A stretch of 5,236 bases of DNA from Clostridiaceae bacterium. GTDB taxonomy: Bacteria; Bacillota; Clostridia; Saccharofermentanales; UBA5734. The position numbers were made by a program, and so were the translations under genes. Under the pieces are notes generated by a model, which worked only from the letters and a program-made list of their open reading frames with translations, did no database searches and was not told the origin of the DNA. Positions within the stretch are counted from its first letter, which is position 1, and each line of letters starts with the position of its first letter. This document shows positions 1 through 5,236 of the stretch, piece after piece. Location: assembly GCA_012511525.1 (NCBI GenBank), contig JAAZFW010000504.1:1-5236 (forward strand). Reading direction: 5' to 3'.

Positions 1-157
1 GACCACCCTATCGGTACCTGATCAGCCGGCAGCGAAGCCGTTGCCGGCCGAGCATGCCGCCATGACGGCGGATGACCTGATGCAGGGCGTCATCTTTGCC
101 GAGATTCTGGGACGGCCCGTTTCCCGGCGCCGCGGACGGGGTCGTCACGGCTTTTAG
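1..157 (+). CDS. C-terminal end of an unrecognised protein (5' truncated by window edge)
   Basis: Reading from base 2, a frame stays open for 51 codons to a TAG at 155-157; the start lies left of the window. The visible protein begins with a proline/alanine-rich stretch that looks like a flexible linker. A short predicted helix follows, reading MTADDLMQGVIFAEILGRPV, and then a strongly basic tail (three Arg, then GRGRHGF). An intrinsic terminator 46 bp after the stop supports this being the true end of a transcribed gene. The segment reading QGVIFAEILGRP resembles the C-terminal helix of small uncharacterised clostridial proteins, but this is from memory and no function follows from it. An ATG at 62 lies in frame, but it falls in the middle of the plausible coding run and has no good ribosome-binding site, so a 31-residue gene starting there is less likely. 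Confidence 0.55.
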   Translation, partial: TTLSVPDQPAAKPLPAEHAAMTADDLMQGVIFAEILGRPVSRRRGRGRHGF

Positions 158-203
158 AGTCTTCTGGTTGCCCGAAATAGAAATATCGGTTAATCCCGAT
201 TGG

Positions 204-235
204 AGCCCCCGTGCAGCAAAACGCACGGGGGCTTT
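204..235 (+). terminator. Intrinsic terminator of the upstream gene
   Basis: A perfect 11-bp stem is formed by AGCCCCCGTGC (204-214) and GCACGGGGGCT (223-233), with an 8-nt loop. It is followed by a short, interrupted T run (TTTGTT, 233-238). The GC-rich stem is strong and the T tract modest. There is no A run on the left side, so it probably works only for plus-strand transcription. It insulates the PHP-lactonase unit from the gene ending at 157. Confidence 0.8.
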
Positions 236-268
236 GTTAAGCGTTTTATCTGTGCCTGTTTTGTCTGG

Positions 269-312
269 GTTGGTGTGGTAAAATAGCAAAAGCAACGCCT
301 TGCGGCACCAAC
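269..312. repeat. Spaced inverted repeat flanking the PHP-gene promoter
   Basis: GTTGGTG (269-275) and CACCAAC (306-312) are perfect 7-bp inverted arms separated by 30 nt. The left arm abuts the probable -10 element and the right arm abuts the AGGAG ribosome-binding site. They could be two half-sites for a regulator, or chance. The left arm lies upstream of the expected transcript start, so an RNA hairpin from this promoter is unlikely. Confidence 0.25.
276..284 (+). promoter_or_regulatory. Probable extended -10 promoter for the PHP-lactonase unit
   Basis: TGG-TAAAAT (276-284) matches an extended -10 element (TGn followed by 5 of 6 bases of TATAAT). It lies between the upstream terminator and the start codon at 323, in a locally AT-richer stretch. 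No convincing -35 hexamer lies at 16-18 bp spacing, so activity would depend on the extended -10 or on an activator. Expected transcript start is about 290-292, giving a leader of roughly 30 nt. Confidence 0.45.
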
Positions 313-322
313 AGGAGACTCT

Positions 323-994
323 ATGAAAAACTATCGGTACGAACTGCATTTTCATACCAGCGAGGTCAGCGGCTGTGCGAAAGTCCCCGCCGCTGAAGCC
401 GTTTTAAGATACCATCGTCTCGGTTATGCCGGCGTGGTGGTGACAGACCATTATTACCAGGGCCTTTTTGCGAAAATGCCCTATCCGACCTGGCCGGAGA
501 AGGTCTCGGCCTACCTGTCCGGATTCGAACGGGCGCGCAGCGTCGGCGAGCAAAACGGAATGACCGTGCTGCTCGGGATGGAGATCCGCTTTCCGGAGAA
601 CAACAACGATTACCTGGTTTACGGCATTTCCCGGGATTTTTTGCTGGGACAGCCCGAGCTCCAGGACTTGACGCTTAAGACGTTCCAGGCGGTTGCCCGT
701 GAACACAGCCTGCTGGTCTACCAGGCGCATCCGTTCCGCAACACGATGACGGTCATGCATCCGCACCTGCTGGACGGGCTCGAGACCGTTAACGGCAACC
801 CCCGCCACGACGCCCGTAACAACATCGCGGCCTTGTGGGCCAGCCAGCATGGTCTGTCCGGCATCGCCGGTTCCGATTTTCACCAGATCGGCGACGAGGG
901 GCTGGCCGGTATCGACACGGCAGAGCCGATCCGAAACAACCAAGACTTGCTGAATATCCTGAAAAGCCAAAGCTATACCCTATATACCGGCTGA
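323..994 (+). CDS. PHP-domain metal-dependent hydrolase
   Basis: This 223-residue protein is essentially one complete PHP (polymerase and histidinol phosphatase) domain. The metal-site motifs appear in order: ELHFHTS with H9 and H11; TDHY with D42 and H43; GMEIRF with E87; QAHPFR with H136; ETVNGN with E154; and GSDFH with D185 and H187. These are the expected ligands of a two- or three-metal phosphoesterase site, so the enzyme should be active. The family hydrolyses phosphate mono- or diesters; the length fits small stand-alone PHP enzymes, and nothing points specifically to histidinol phosphate. No signal peptide or membrane segment is seen, so it is probably cytosolic. The ATG is set by AGGAGA (313-318), 4-5 nt upstream. 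It is the first gene of a unit with the lactonase 33 bp downstream, suggesting a role in sugar or sugar-phosphate metabolism; that role is inferred. Confidence 0.9.
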   Translation: MKNYRYELHFHTSEVSGCAKVPAAEAVLRYHRLGYAGVVVTDHYYQGLFAKMPYPTWPEKVSAYLSGFERARSVGEQNGMTVLLGMEIRFPENNNDYLVYGISRDFLLGQPELQDLTLKTFQAVAREHSLLVYQAHPFRNTMTVMHPHLLDGLETVNGNPRHDARNNIAALWASQHGLSGIAGSDFHQIGDEGLAGIDTAEPIRNNQDLLNILKSQSYTLYTG

Positions 995-1027
995 GCCGGC
1001 ACATTCGGAAAAGGCAGGTGACATGTC

Positions 1028-1897
1028 ATGACCATCGAACGCCTGGTTGACGCCAAGGCCAGAATCGGGGAAGGTCCCATCTGGGACGAGCGGCTCGGTT
1101 GCCTCTATTGGGTGGATATCCTGGGCTGCACCATTCACCGCACCCATCCCAACAGCACGGCGGATGACCAGCTGAAGCTGGACAAGATGGTCGGCGCCGT
1201 CGCCCTGTGCGAAGACGGGTCGCTGGTCGCGGCCCTGGAAGACGGTTTTGCCCGGATCCGTTTCGAAACAGGGCTGGTCGAGCCGATCTGGACCGCCACA
1301 GAGGAGGCCGGAAACCGCTTCAACGACGGCAAGTGCGATCCGGACGGCCGCTTCTGGGCCGGAACCATGAGCCTGACCGGCCAGAAGAATGTCGGCAGCC
1401 TGTACTGCCTGCAGACGGACCTTAGCGTGGCGACCGGCCTGAGCGGCGTTTCCATTTCCAACGGGCTGGCCTGGACCGATGACAGGAAATACCTCTACTA
1501 CATCGATTCCCCAACTCGCGAAATCTGGCGCTTCGACTACGACCCTTCTGCGCCGCGCTTGACCGGTCGCACCACCGTGGTGCGCATCCCTGACGGCGAA
1601 GGTGTCCCGGACGGCATGACGATCGACCGCGACGGCAACCTGTGGGTGGCACAGTGGGGCGGCGGCCGCGTCAGCTGCTTCAATCCGCGGACCGGAAAAC
1701 GCCTTGACCAGATCCTGTTCCCGGTATCCCAGGTATCCAGCTGCACTTTTGGCGGGCCGGACCTGGGCGATCTCTATGTCACAACCGCCTGGAACACATT
1801 GTCAGATGACGCGCGCCGCCAGCAGCCCGAAGCCGGCGCCCTCTACCGGGTCCGGACACAGACCTCCGGCTACCCGGCCGACCGCTTTCGCGGCTAG
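1028..1897 (+). CDS. SMP-30/gluconolactonase/regucalcin-family lactonase
   Basis: This 289-residue protein has the usual length for the SMP-30 six-bladed beta-propeller family, whose members hydrolyse sugar lactones (gluconolactone and related aldonolactones) to acids with a divalent metal. Expected active-site features are present: E15 in GEGPIWD; R97 and N99 in NRFNDGKCDPDG; N145 in SISNGLAW; and D195 in GVPDGMTID, the likely proton-relay aspartate. The metal ligands would be E15, N145 and D195. Typical blade motifs also occur (LYWVDI, FWAGTM, YLYYIDS, LWVAQWGGGRV, LYVTTAW). No signal peptide is visible, so it is likely cytosolic. The start at 1028 is supported by AGGTGA (1016-1021); the nearby ATG at 1023 opens only two codons before a stop. 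It probably shares a transcript with the PHP gene. Substrate is unknown; a role after a Gfo/Idh sugar dehydrogenase is plausible. Confidence 0.93.
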   Translation: MTIERLVDAKARIGEGPIWDERLGCLYWVDILGCTIHRTHPNSTADDQLKLDKMVGAVALCEDGSLVAALEDGFARIRFETGLVEPIWTATEEAGNRFNDGKCDPDGRFWAGTMSLTGQKNVGSLYCLQTDLSVATGLSGVSISNGLAWTDDRKYLYYIDSPTREIWRFDYDPSAPRLTGRTTVVRIPDGEGVPDGMTIDRDGNLWVAQWGGGRVSCFNPRTGKRLDQILFPVSQVSSCTFGGPDLGDLYVTTAWNTLSDDARRQQPEAGALYRVRTQTSGYPADRFRG

Positions 1898-1943
1898 GCT
1901 CTAAGGAACTGACGATTGTATCAATAAGCGAAGGTTCTTGGCA

Positions 1944-1972
1944 TTGAAGCCGGTAAACGGCCTTGCTACAAT
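1944..1972 (+). promoter_or_regulatory. Sigma-70-type promoter for the Gfo/Idh pair
   Basis: TTGAAG (1944-1949) and TACAAT (1967-1972) are separated by exactly 17 bp, and TG at 1964-1965 adds an extended -10. They match TTGACA and TATAAT at 4 and 5 of 6 positions. The element lies in the 134-bp gap after the lactonase stop and would start transcription near 1979, giving a leader of about 50 nt before the ATG at 2032. No terminator is seen between 1898 and 1943, so read-through from the upstream genes may add to expression. Confidence 0.65.
1949..1961. promoter_or_regulatory. Possible operator (inverted repeat in promoter spacer)
   Basis: GCCG-GTAAA-CGGC is a 4+5+4 inverted repeat lying entirely between the -35 and -10 elements, overlapping the last base of the -35. 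A repressor bound here would block RNA polymerase. The core GTAAACG recalls sites of LacI/CcpA-type regulators, but it lacks the full consensus. The arms are short, so chance is possible and the call is tentative. Confidence 0.3.
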
Positions 1973-2020
1973 GAAGTTGACGATCCTTGGGATCTATTCC
2001 AATCCAAATGAAAGATATGC

Positions 2021-2027
2021 GGGAGGA
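2021..2027 (+). promoter_or_regulatory. Strong ribosome-binding site deciding the Gfo/Idh start
   Basis: GGGAGGA lies 4 nt before the ATG at 2032. Earlier in-frame candidate starts (TTG 1987, ATG 2008, ATG 2017) have no comparable site and would place extra residues ahead of the beta-strand that opens the Rossmann fold. The ATG at 2032 is therefore chosen. Confidence 0.85.
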
Positions 2028-2031
2028 ACTT

Positions 2032-3099
2032 ATGGAACCTGTCAAAGTAGCGATTATCGGATGCGGAACGATTGCGAACTCGGCACACGGCCCGTCCTAT
2101 GCCAAAAACCCCCTGGCCAAGATTGCCTATTGCGTCGACATCATACCGGAACGGGCCAAAGCGCTGGCAGTTAAGTTCGGGGATGCGGATACCGTCGCCC
2201 TGACCGATTACCACGACATGCTGTCTGACGAGAGCGTCACGGTCGTGTCGGTTTGCGTACCCAACGCCCTGCACGCTCCGATCTCGATCGACTGTCTCAA
2301 CGCGGGCAAGAATGTCCTGTGCGAAAAACCTGCCGCGATGAACTACGCGGAAGTCCTGACCATGAAAGAAGCAGCCGACCGGAACGGGCGTATCCTCAAC
2401 ATCGGGGTCGTCAACCGTTTCAATACGGCTGTCAACAAGGTGCGCGACCTGATCAAGGCCGGCGAACTGGGCGAGCTGTACCAGATCTACTGCTCATTCC
2501 GGGCGCATCGCTCGATACCGGGGCTGGGCGGCCAGTTCACGACCAAGGCCAAGGCCGGCGGCGGCGTCCTGATCGACTGGGGCGTCCATTTCATCGACCT
2601 GATCCTCTATTGCATCGACGCGCCGGCGGTCAAGACCGTGTCGGGCGTCACCCACAGCCGTCTGGGCAAAAACATGAAGGACTATGTCTACACCAGTATG
2701 TGGGCCGGCCCGCCGGACTACAGCGGTACCTATGACGTCGAAGAATTTGTAACCGGCCTGGTGCGGACCGAAGGGCCGACGATCACGCTGAACGGCGCCT
2801 GGGCTCAGAACATCAACGAACCGGCCATGTTCATCGAGTTCATGGGCGACAAGGCTGGCATCAAGCTGCAGTACGGCGGCAAATTCACCGTGTACAGCAC
2901 CAAGGACGGCATGCTCACCGAAACGGTCTGCGACATGGCAATGGCCGATATGTTCTATGACGAGATCAACGCTTTTATCCATTGCGCCCAGACCGGGGAG
3001 AAGATCCGCTCGAATGTCGACGAGATCCTGAGAACCGCCCTGATCATGGACGGCCTCTATATGTCGGCTGAAAAAGGACAAGAGGTTGCCTTTACATGA
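2032..3099 (+). CDS. Gfo/Idh/MocA-family NAD(P)-dependent oxidoreductase
   Basis: From the ATG at 2032 the product has 355 residues, a normal length for the family. The N-terminal Rossmann domain starts VKVAIIGCGTIA, with the dinucleotide-binding glycines G10 and G12. It continues through SVCVPNALHAPI and the conserved CEKP segment (K99 is the catalytic lysine). The C-terminal alpha/beta domain carries GGVLIDWGVHFIDL, with D182 and H186 forming the usual DxxxH catalytic signature. The family oxidises or reduces hydroxyls of sugars, sugar acids and cyclitols such as glucose, inositol or N-acetyl sugars. The sequence does not reveal the substrate. It is cytosolic by appearance. A promoter lies just upstream, and the stop codon overlaps the next gene's start (ATGA), so the two products are probably made together. 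With the lactonase upstream, oxidation of a sugar at C1 to a lactone is one attractive but unproven reaction. Confidence 0.93.
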   Translation: MEPVKVAIIGCGTIANSAHGPSYAKNPLAKIAYCVDIIPERAKALAVKFGDADTVALTDYHDMLSDESVTVVSVCVPNALHAPISIDCLNAGKNVLCEKPAAMNYAEVLTMKEAADRNGRILNIGVVNRFNTAVNKVRDLIKAGELGELYQIYCSFRAHRSIPGLGGQFTTKAKAGGGVLIDWGVHFIDLILYCIDAPAVKTVSGVTHSRLGKNMKDYVYTSMWAGPPDYSGTYDVEEFVTGLVRTEGPTITLNGAWAQNINEPAMFIEFMGDKAGIKLQYGGKFTVYSTKDGMLTETVCDMAMADMFYDEINAFIHCAQTGEKIRSNVDEILRTALIMDGLYMSAEKGQEVAFT

Positions 3100-3950
3100 A
3101 TAGAATCGGCTTTATCGACTATTTCCTGGACGAATGGCACGCCAACAACTACCCGGCATGGATCCGCGCCAGCAGCCTGAGCGATTCATTTGACGTCTCT
3201 TTTGCCTGGGCGGCCATGGACAAGCCGGGCGGCCTGACCACGCAGCAGTGGTGCGAACGCCACCGGGTCGAGGCGATGCCGAGCCTGCAGGCGCTGGTCG
3301 ACGCCAGCGACTGCCTGATCCTCCTGTCGCCCGACAACCCGGAAGAGCACGAGCGCTTGGCGCAGCTCGCTTTGTGTTCCGGGAAACCCACGTACATCGA
3401 CAAGACGTTTGCGCCGGACGCCGCCGCCGCGAGGCGCCTGTTCGACCTGGCCGAACGCCACCACACGCCGCTTTATTCCACCTCGGCCCTGCGCTATGCC
3501 CGGGAACTGAGCTGGCTCGGCGAGAAGAAACTGGGCCAGCAGGACATCGTGTTCGCCGCGGCCCGCGGTCCGGGCATCCTGAACAACTACGTGATTCATC
3601 AATTGGAGATGATCGTCAAGGCGATGGGTCCCGGCGCCGTGCGCGCGCTGGCATCCGGATCGAAGGACGCGCCGCTGGTCCTGTTCGAATACAAGGACGG
3701 CCGTTCCTGCCAGGTCAACCATCTGCCCTGGGCCGGCTTTTCTCTGGCTTTACAGGCCAAAGACGGTCAGGGCGCCATCTGCGAGGTCAAGGCGGATTTC
3801 TGGCAGCCGTTCATCGAGGACCTGCTGGGCTTTTTTGCGACCGGCAAACCGCCCGTTCCTGCCCGGGAAACCTGCGCCGCCATGGCCATGCGCGAAGCCG
3901 CACTCAAAGCCGTCGCCCGGCCGGGCACCTGGGTCGCGGTCCCGGACTGA
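3096..3950 (+). CDS. Atypical Gfo/Idh/MocA-like protein lacking the Rossmann glycine motif
   Basis: This 284-residue protein is about 70 residues shorter than its upstream neighbour and only distantly like it. The order of parts still matches a Gfo/Idh protein: an opening strand MNRIGFIDYF; SDCLILLSPDNPEEH, as in the family's beta4 region; YIDKTF, where K103 sits where the EKP lysine belongs; STSALRYARE; and a C-terminal half with NNYVIHQLEM, where H168 may replace the DxxxH histidine. The GxGxxG/A loop is absent, replaced by GFIDYFLDEWHANNYP, so usual NAD(P) binding is doubtful. It starts inside the previous stop codon (ATGA, 3096-3099), with AGAGG at 3081-3085 as a distant ribosome-binding site, implying translational coupling. 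It may be a partner subunit, a non-redox enzyme on the same fold, or an oxidoreductase with altered cofactor use. Family placement is fairly sure; function is unknown. Confidence 0.75.
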   Translation: MNRIGFIDYFLDEWHANNYPAWIRASSLSDSFDVSFAWAAMDKPGGLTTQQWCERHRVEAMPSLQALVDASDCLILLSPDNPEEHERLAQLALCSGKPTYIDKTFAPDAAAARRLFDLAERHHTPLYSTSALRYARELSWLGEKKLGQQDIVFAAARGPGILNNYVIHQLEMIVKAMGPGAVRALASGSKDAPLVLFEYKDGRSCQVNHLPWAGFSLALQAKDGQGAICEVKADFWQPFIEDLLGFFATGKPPVPARETCAAMAMREAALKAVARPGTWVAVPD

Positions 3951-3967
3951 AACCTTTCTTGTACAGC

Positions 3968-4014
3968 AAAAAACGGACCGGTTTCCCGCAAGGGATTCCG
4001 GTCCGTTTCCTTTT
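3968..4014. terminator. Bidirectional intrinsic terminator between convergent genes
   Basis: AAACGGACCGG (3971-3981) and CCGGTCCGTTT (3998-4008) form a perfect 11-bp stem. Inside it, after a TT/TT mismatch, a further 4-bp stem (TCCC/GGGA) closes a GCAA tetraloop at 3988-3991. A T run follows on the plus strand (4006-4014, interrupted by CC), and six A's (3968-3973) give a T run on the minus strand. It lies in the 80-bp gap between stop codons at 3950 and 4031 and can serve both genes. Confidence 0.9.
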
Positions 4015-4030
4015 AGCCTGACAGGCGCGG

Positions 4031-5236
4031 TCAGACCTTGGGGCAATGGCGCAGGCACGGCTCGAGAATCACCGTCCTGTGTTTCAGGATTTCATCCTTT
4101 TCGGTGCAGGCCCGGGCGATTTCCTCAAACGAAGGATCCCCGTCATGCGGCAGGTCGACATGGGTCATGTTGCCGATCAGGGCCGGCCCTTCGGCTGCCG
4201 TCAGCGAGTACTTCTTGGCCCAGTCGCAGCGGTTGCGCCAGATCAGCGGGTACGGGACGGTGGTCCCGGCGACTGGCAGGTCGACACAGATGCCCTTGAA
4301 GCACTGGTTGGGGCAATAATCCATGCATGATTTGGTTTTGGCGAACAGCGAACCGTCCGCTTGCACGGCGTCGGCCGGCAGCTCCGCGTCGGTGACGATC
4401 GTGATGCGGCGGGTGGAGGCGCCATACTCGGGATGGACCAGGCCGCCGTTGATGCCCAGCTCGCCCAGGCCGGCGGCGACCGCCTCGATCGCGTTGCAGC
4501 GGAAGTCAGGCAGCAAGCCGCGCGGCGAGTCGGTCTTGGAGCCGATGCCGAGCAGGTTGCCGCTGATGCGCGTCTTGTAGCCGAGTTTGTTCAGGTAGGT
4601 GCACAGCTCGACGGCTGCATAATAGAGCTCGAAGACAGTCTGGTAGACATAGAACCCGTACGTGCCGATCTGGCGGCTCTTTTCCAGGCCCGCGTTGTCA
4701 AGGATCACCTGGGGGATGTGCATGCCCAGCACGATGACCGACTTGGCGTCGGGCAGGTAATCTATCGGTGTCCTGAGCCTGATGTCCTCCTTGACGATCT
4801 TTGAGATCCATTTGCCATGGTACGGGGACTCAATGTTGTTGTCCACGATCGTCTTGCCCAGATCTTCCTCATCGACCAGTTCGCGCAGCTTGGCGACCGT
4901 CGCGTCAAAAGCGTCTGCATCGGCGACGCCGAACATGGAAACAAGATTGGCCGTGGCCTTGGCCCACAGGGTCTGTTTGAGGGTGGATGCGCTGGCCGGC
5001 TTTTTCGGCGGACGGCAGGTGGTCACCTGGTTAGGTCTTAAGGTGTCCAGCGTCGCGTCGGTGGCGATGGCGCCGACCATGACCCGGTCGCCGAACTCAG
5101 CTGTCGTGAAGCTGTCGCCGATCGTGCCCACGCCGGCCTGCTCGGCCAGGGCGAAGGCGATCAGGGGATTGTCGGCGTGTACCTTGCTGGCATCCGGGTT
5201 AAACACGTGCTTGTCGAGACGGACCTTCAGGCTATC
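4031..5236 (-). CDS. QueG/reductive-dehalogenase-like iron-sulfur protein with internal duplication (5' end outside window)
   Basis: The frame is open from the right edge to the stop, giving 401 visible residues; a GTG at 5206 is in frame, but coding clearly continues upstream of it. Residues from about 95 to 401 follow the core of the epoxyqueuosine reductase (QueG)/reductive dehalogenase superfamily: TANLVSMFGVADADAF, then RTPIDYLPDAKSVIVLGM, then AGLGELGINGGLVHPEYG and RRITIVTDAEL. Next comes a cysteine-rich end, CMDYCPNQCFKGIC, then four more Cys ending in CLRHCP: eight in all, enough for two [4Fe-4S] clusters but spaced unlike ferredoxin CxxCxxCxxxCP. Known relatives use cobalamin and two clusters for reduction. 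The first ~65 visible residues hold a second copy of the AGLG...TDAEL segment (AGVGTIG, AEFG, AIATDATL) without a cluster. No HEAT-repeat tail, as found in some QueG proteins, is present. It converges on the Gfo/Idh pair and is probably independent. Function is unknown; true QueG activity is doubtful. Confidence 0.8.
   Translation of the reverse strand, partial: DSLKVRLDKHVFNPDASKVHADNPLIAFALAEQAGVGTIGDSFTTAEFGDRVMVGAIATDATLDTLRPNQVTTCRPPKKPASASTLKQTLWAKATANLVSMFGVADADAFDATVAKLRELVDEEDLGKTIVDNNIESPYHGKWISKIVKEDIRLRTPIDYLPDAKSVIVLGMHIPQVILDNAGLEKSRQIGTYGFYVYQTVFELYYAAVELCTYLNKLGYKTRISGNLLGIGSKTDSPRGLLPDFRCNAIEAVAAGLGELGINGGLVHPEYGASTRRITIVTDAELPADAVQADGSLFAKTKSCMDYCPNQCFKGICVDLPVAGTTVPYPLIWRNRCDWAKKYSLTAAEGPALIGNMTHVDLPHDGDPSFEEIARACTEKDEILKHRTVILEPCLRHCPKV

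Noticed and set aside
96..281. Plus-strand 61-codon frame over the first terminator
   Set aside because: It overlaps the end of the upstream gene in another frame, runs through the terminator hairpin, and reads as low-complexity non-protein-like sequence.
8..355. Minus-strand open frame across the left intergenic region
   Set aside because: It runs antisense through the terminator, promoter and start of the PHP gene, has no family resemblance and no ribosome-binding site that I can see.
404..970. Long minus-strand frame opposite the PHP gene
   Set aside because: The plus strand encodes a complete PHP domain with all metal ligands; the antisense frame is a by-product of high GC and codon bias.
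1882..1893. CCGC-TTTC-GCGG hairpin at the end of the lactonase gene as a terminator
   Set aside because: Only 4 bp, inside the coding region, and without a following T run.
1915..1925. ATTG-TAT-CAAT inverted repeat after the lactonase as an operator
   Set aside because: Four-base AT-rich arms are expected by chance, and it lies well upstream of the promoter at 1944 with no partner copy.
2494..3081. Minus-strand 195-codon frame opposite the canonical Gfo/Idh gene
   Set aside because: The plus-strand protein has full family motifs, while the antisense product has none.
3186..3722. Minus-strand 178-codon frame opposite the atypical Gfo/Idh gene
   Set aside because: No recognisable domain or ribosome-binding site, and it mirrors the codon pattern of the plus-strand gene.
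3248..4021. Plus-strand 257-codon frame overlapping the atypical Gfo/Idh gene
   Set aside because: Arg/Gly/Pro-rich composition typical of an out-of-frame reading of GC-rich coding DNA. It runs through the terminator stem, and the overlapping frame has recognisable Gfo/Idh structure.
4361..4804. Plus-strand 147-codon frame opposite the QueG-like gene
   Set aside because: The minus strand carries the superfamily motifs and the cysteine cluster; this is a shadow frame.

Overview
This 5.2-kb, GC-rich, densely coding stretch of bacterial chromosome reads like an anaerobic, high-GC member of the Bacillota (Clostridia-type). That placement is an inference. It rests on strong AGGAG-type ribosome-binding sites, compact intrinsic terminators, and the style of the PHP and iron-sulfur proteins. 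No RNA gene, CRISPR array, insertion sequence or phage gene is visible.

Layout, left to right. Positions 1-157 hold the 3' end of a plus-strand gene of unknown function, followed by an intrinsic terminator (204-235). A new plus-strand unit then begins, with a probable extended -10 promoter at 276-284. It contains a PHP-family metallohydrolase (323-994) and, 33 bp downstream, an SMP-30/regucalcin-type sugar lactonase (1028-1897). A 134-bp gap follows. It has no terminator, but carries a good sigma-70-type promoter (1944-1972) with a small inverted repeat in its spacer. This promoter should drive two Gfo/Idh/MocA-type genes overlapping by 4 bp: a canonical NAD(P)-dependent dehydrogenase (2032-3099) and a shorter, atypical paralogue without the Rossmann glycine motif (3096-3950). 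A bidirectional terminator (3968-4014) separates these from a convergent minus-strand gene (4031 to beyond the right edge). That gene encodes a QueG/reductive-dehalogenase-like iron-sulfur protein and carries a second, cysteine-less copy of part of its own fold near the visible N-terminal side.

How the genes could work together: the four central plus-strand genes look like a sugar, sugar-acid or cyclitol catabolic cassette. A Gfo/Idh enzyme oxidises a sugar-like substrate, a lactonase opens the resulting lactone, and a PHP hydrolase may remove a phosphate. The substrate cannot be read from the sequence. No transporter or regulator gene lies within the window. The minus-strand iron-sulfur gene is separately transcribed and has no evident link to the cassette.

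The points most worth a second look are the internal duplication and unusual cysteine pattern of the QueG-like protein, and the translationally coupled pair of one canonical and one degenerate Gfo/Idh protein. I see no clear evidence of a wholly new defence or mobile system here.
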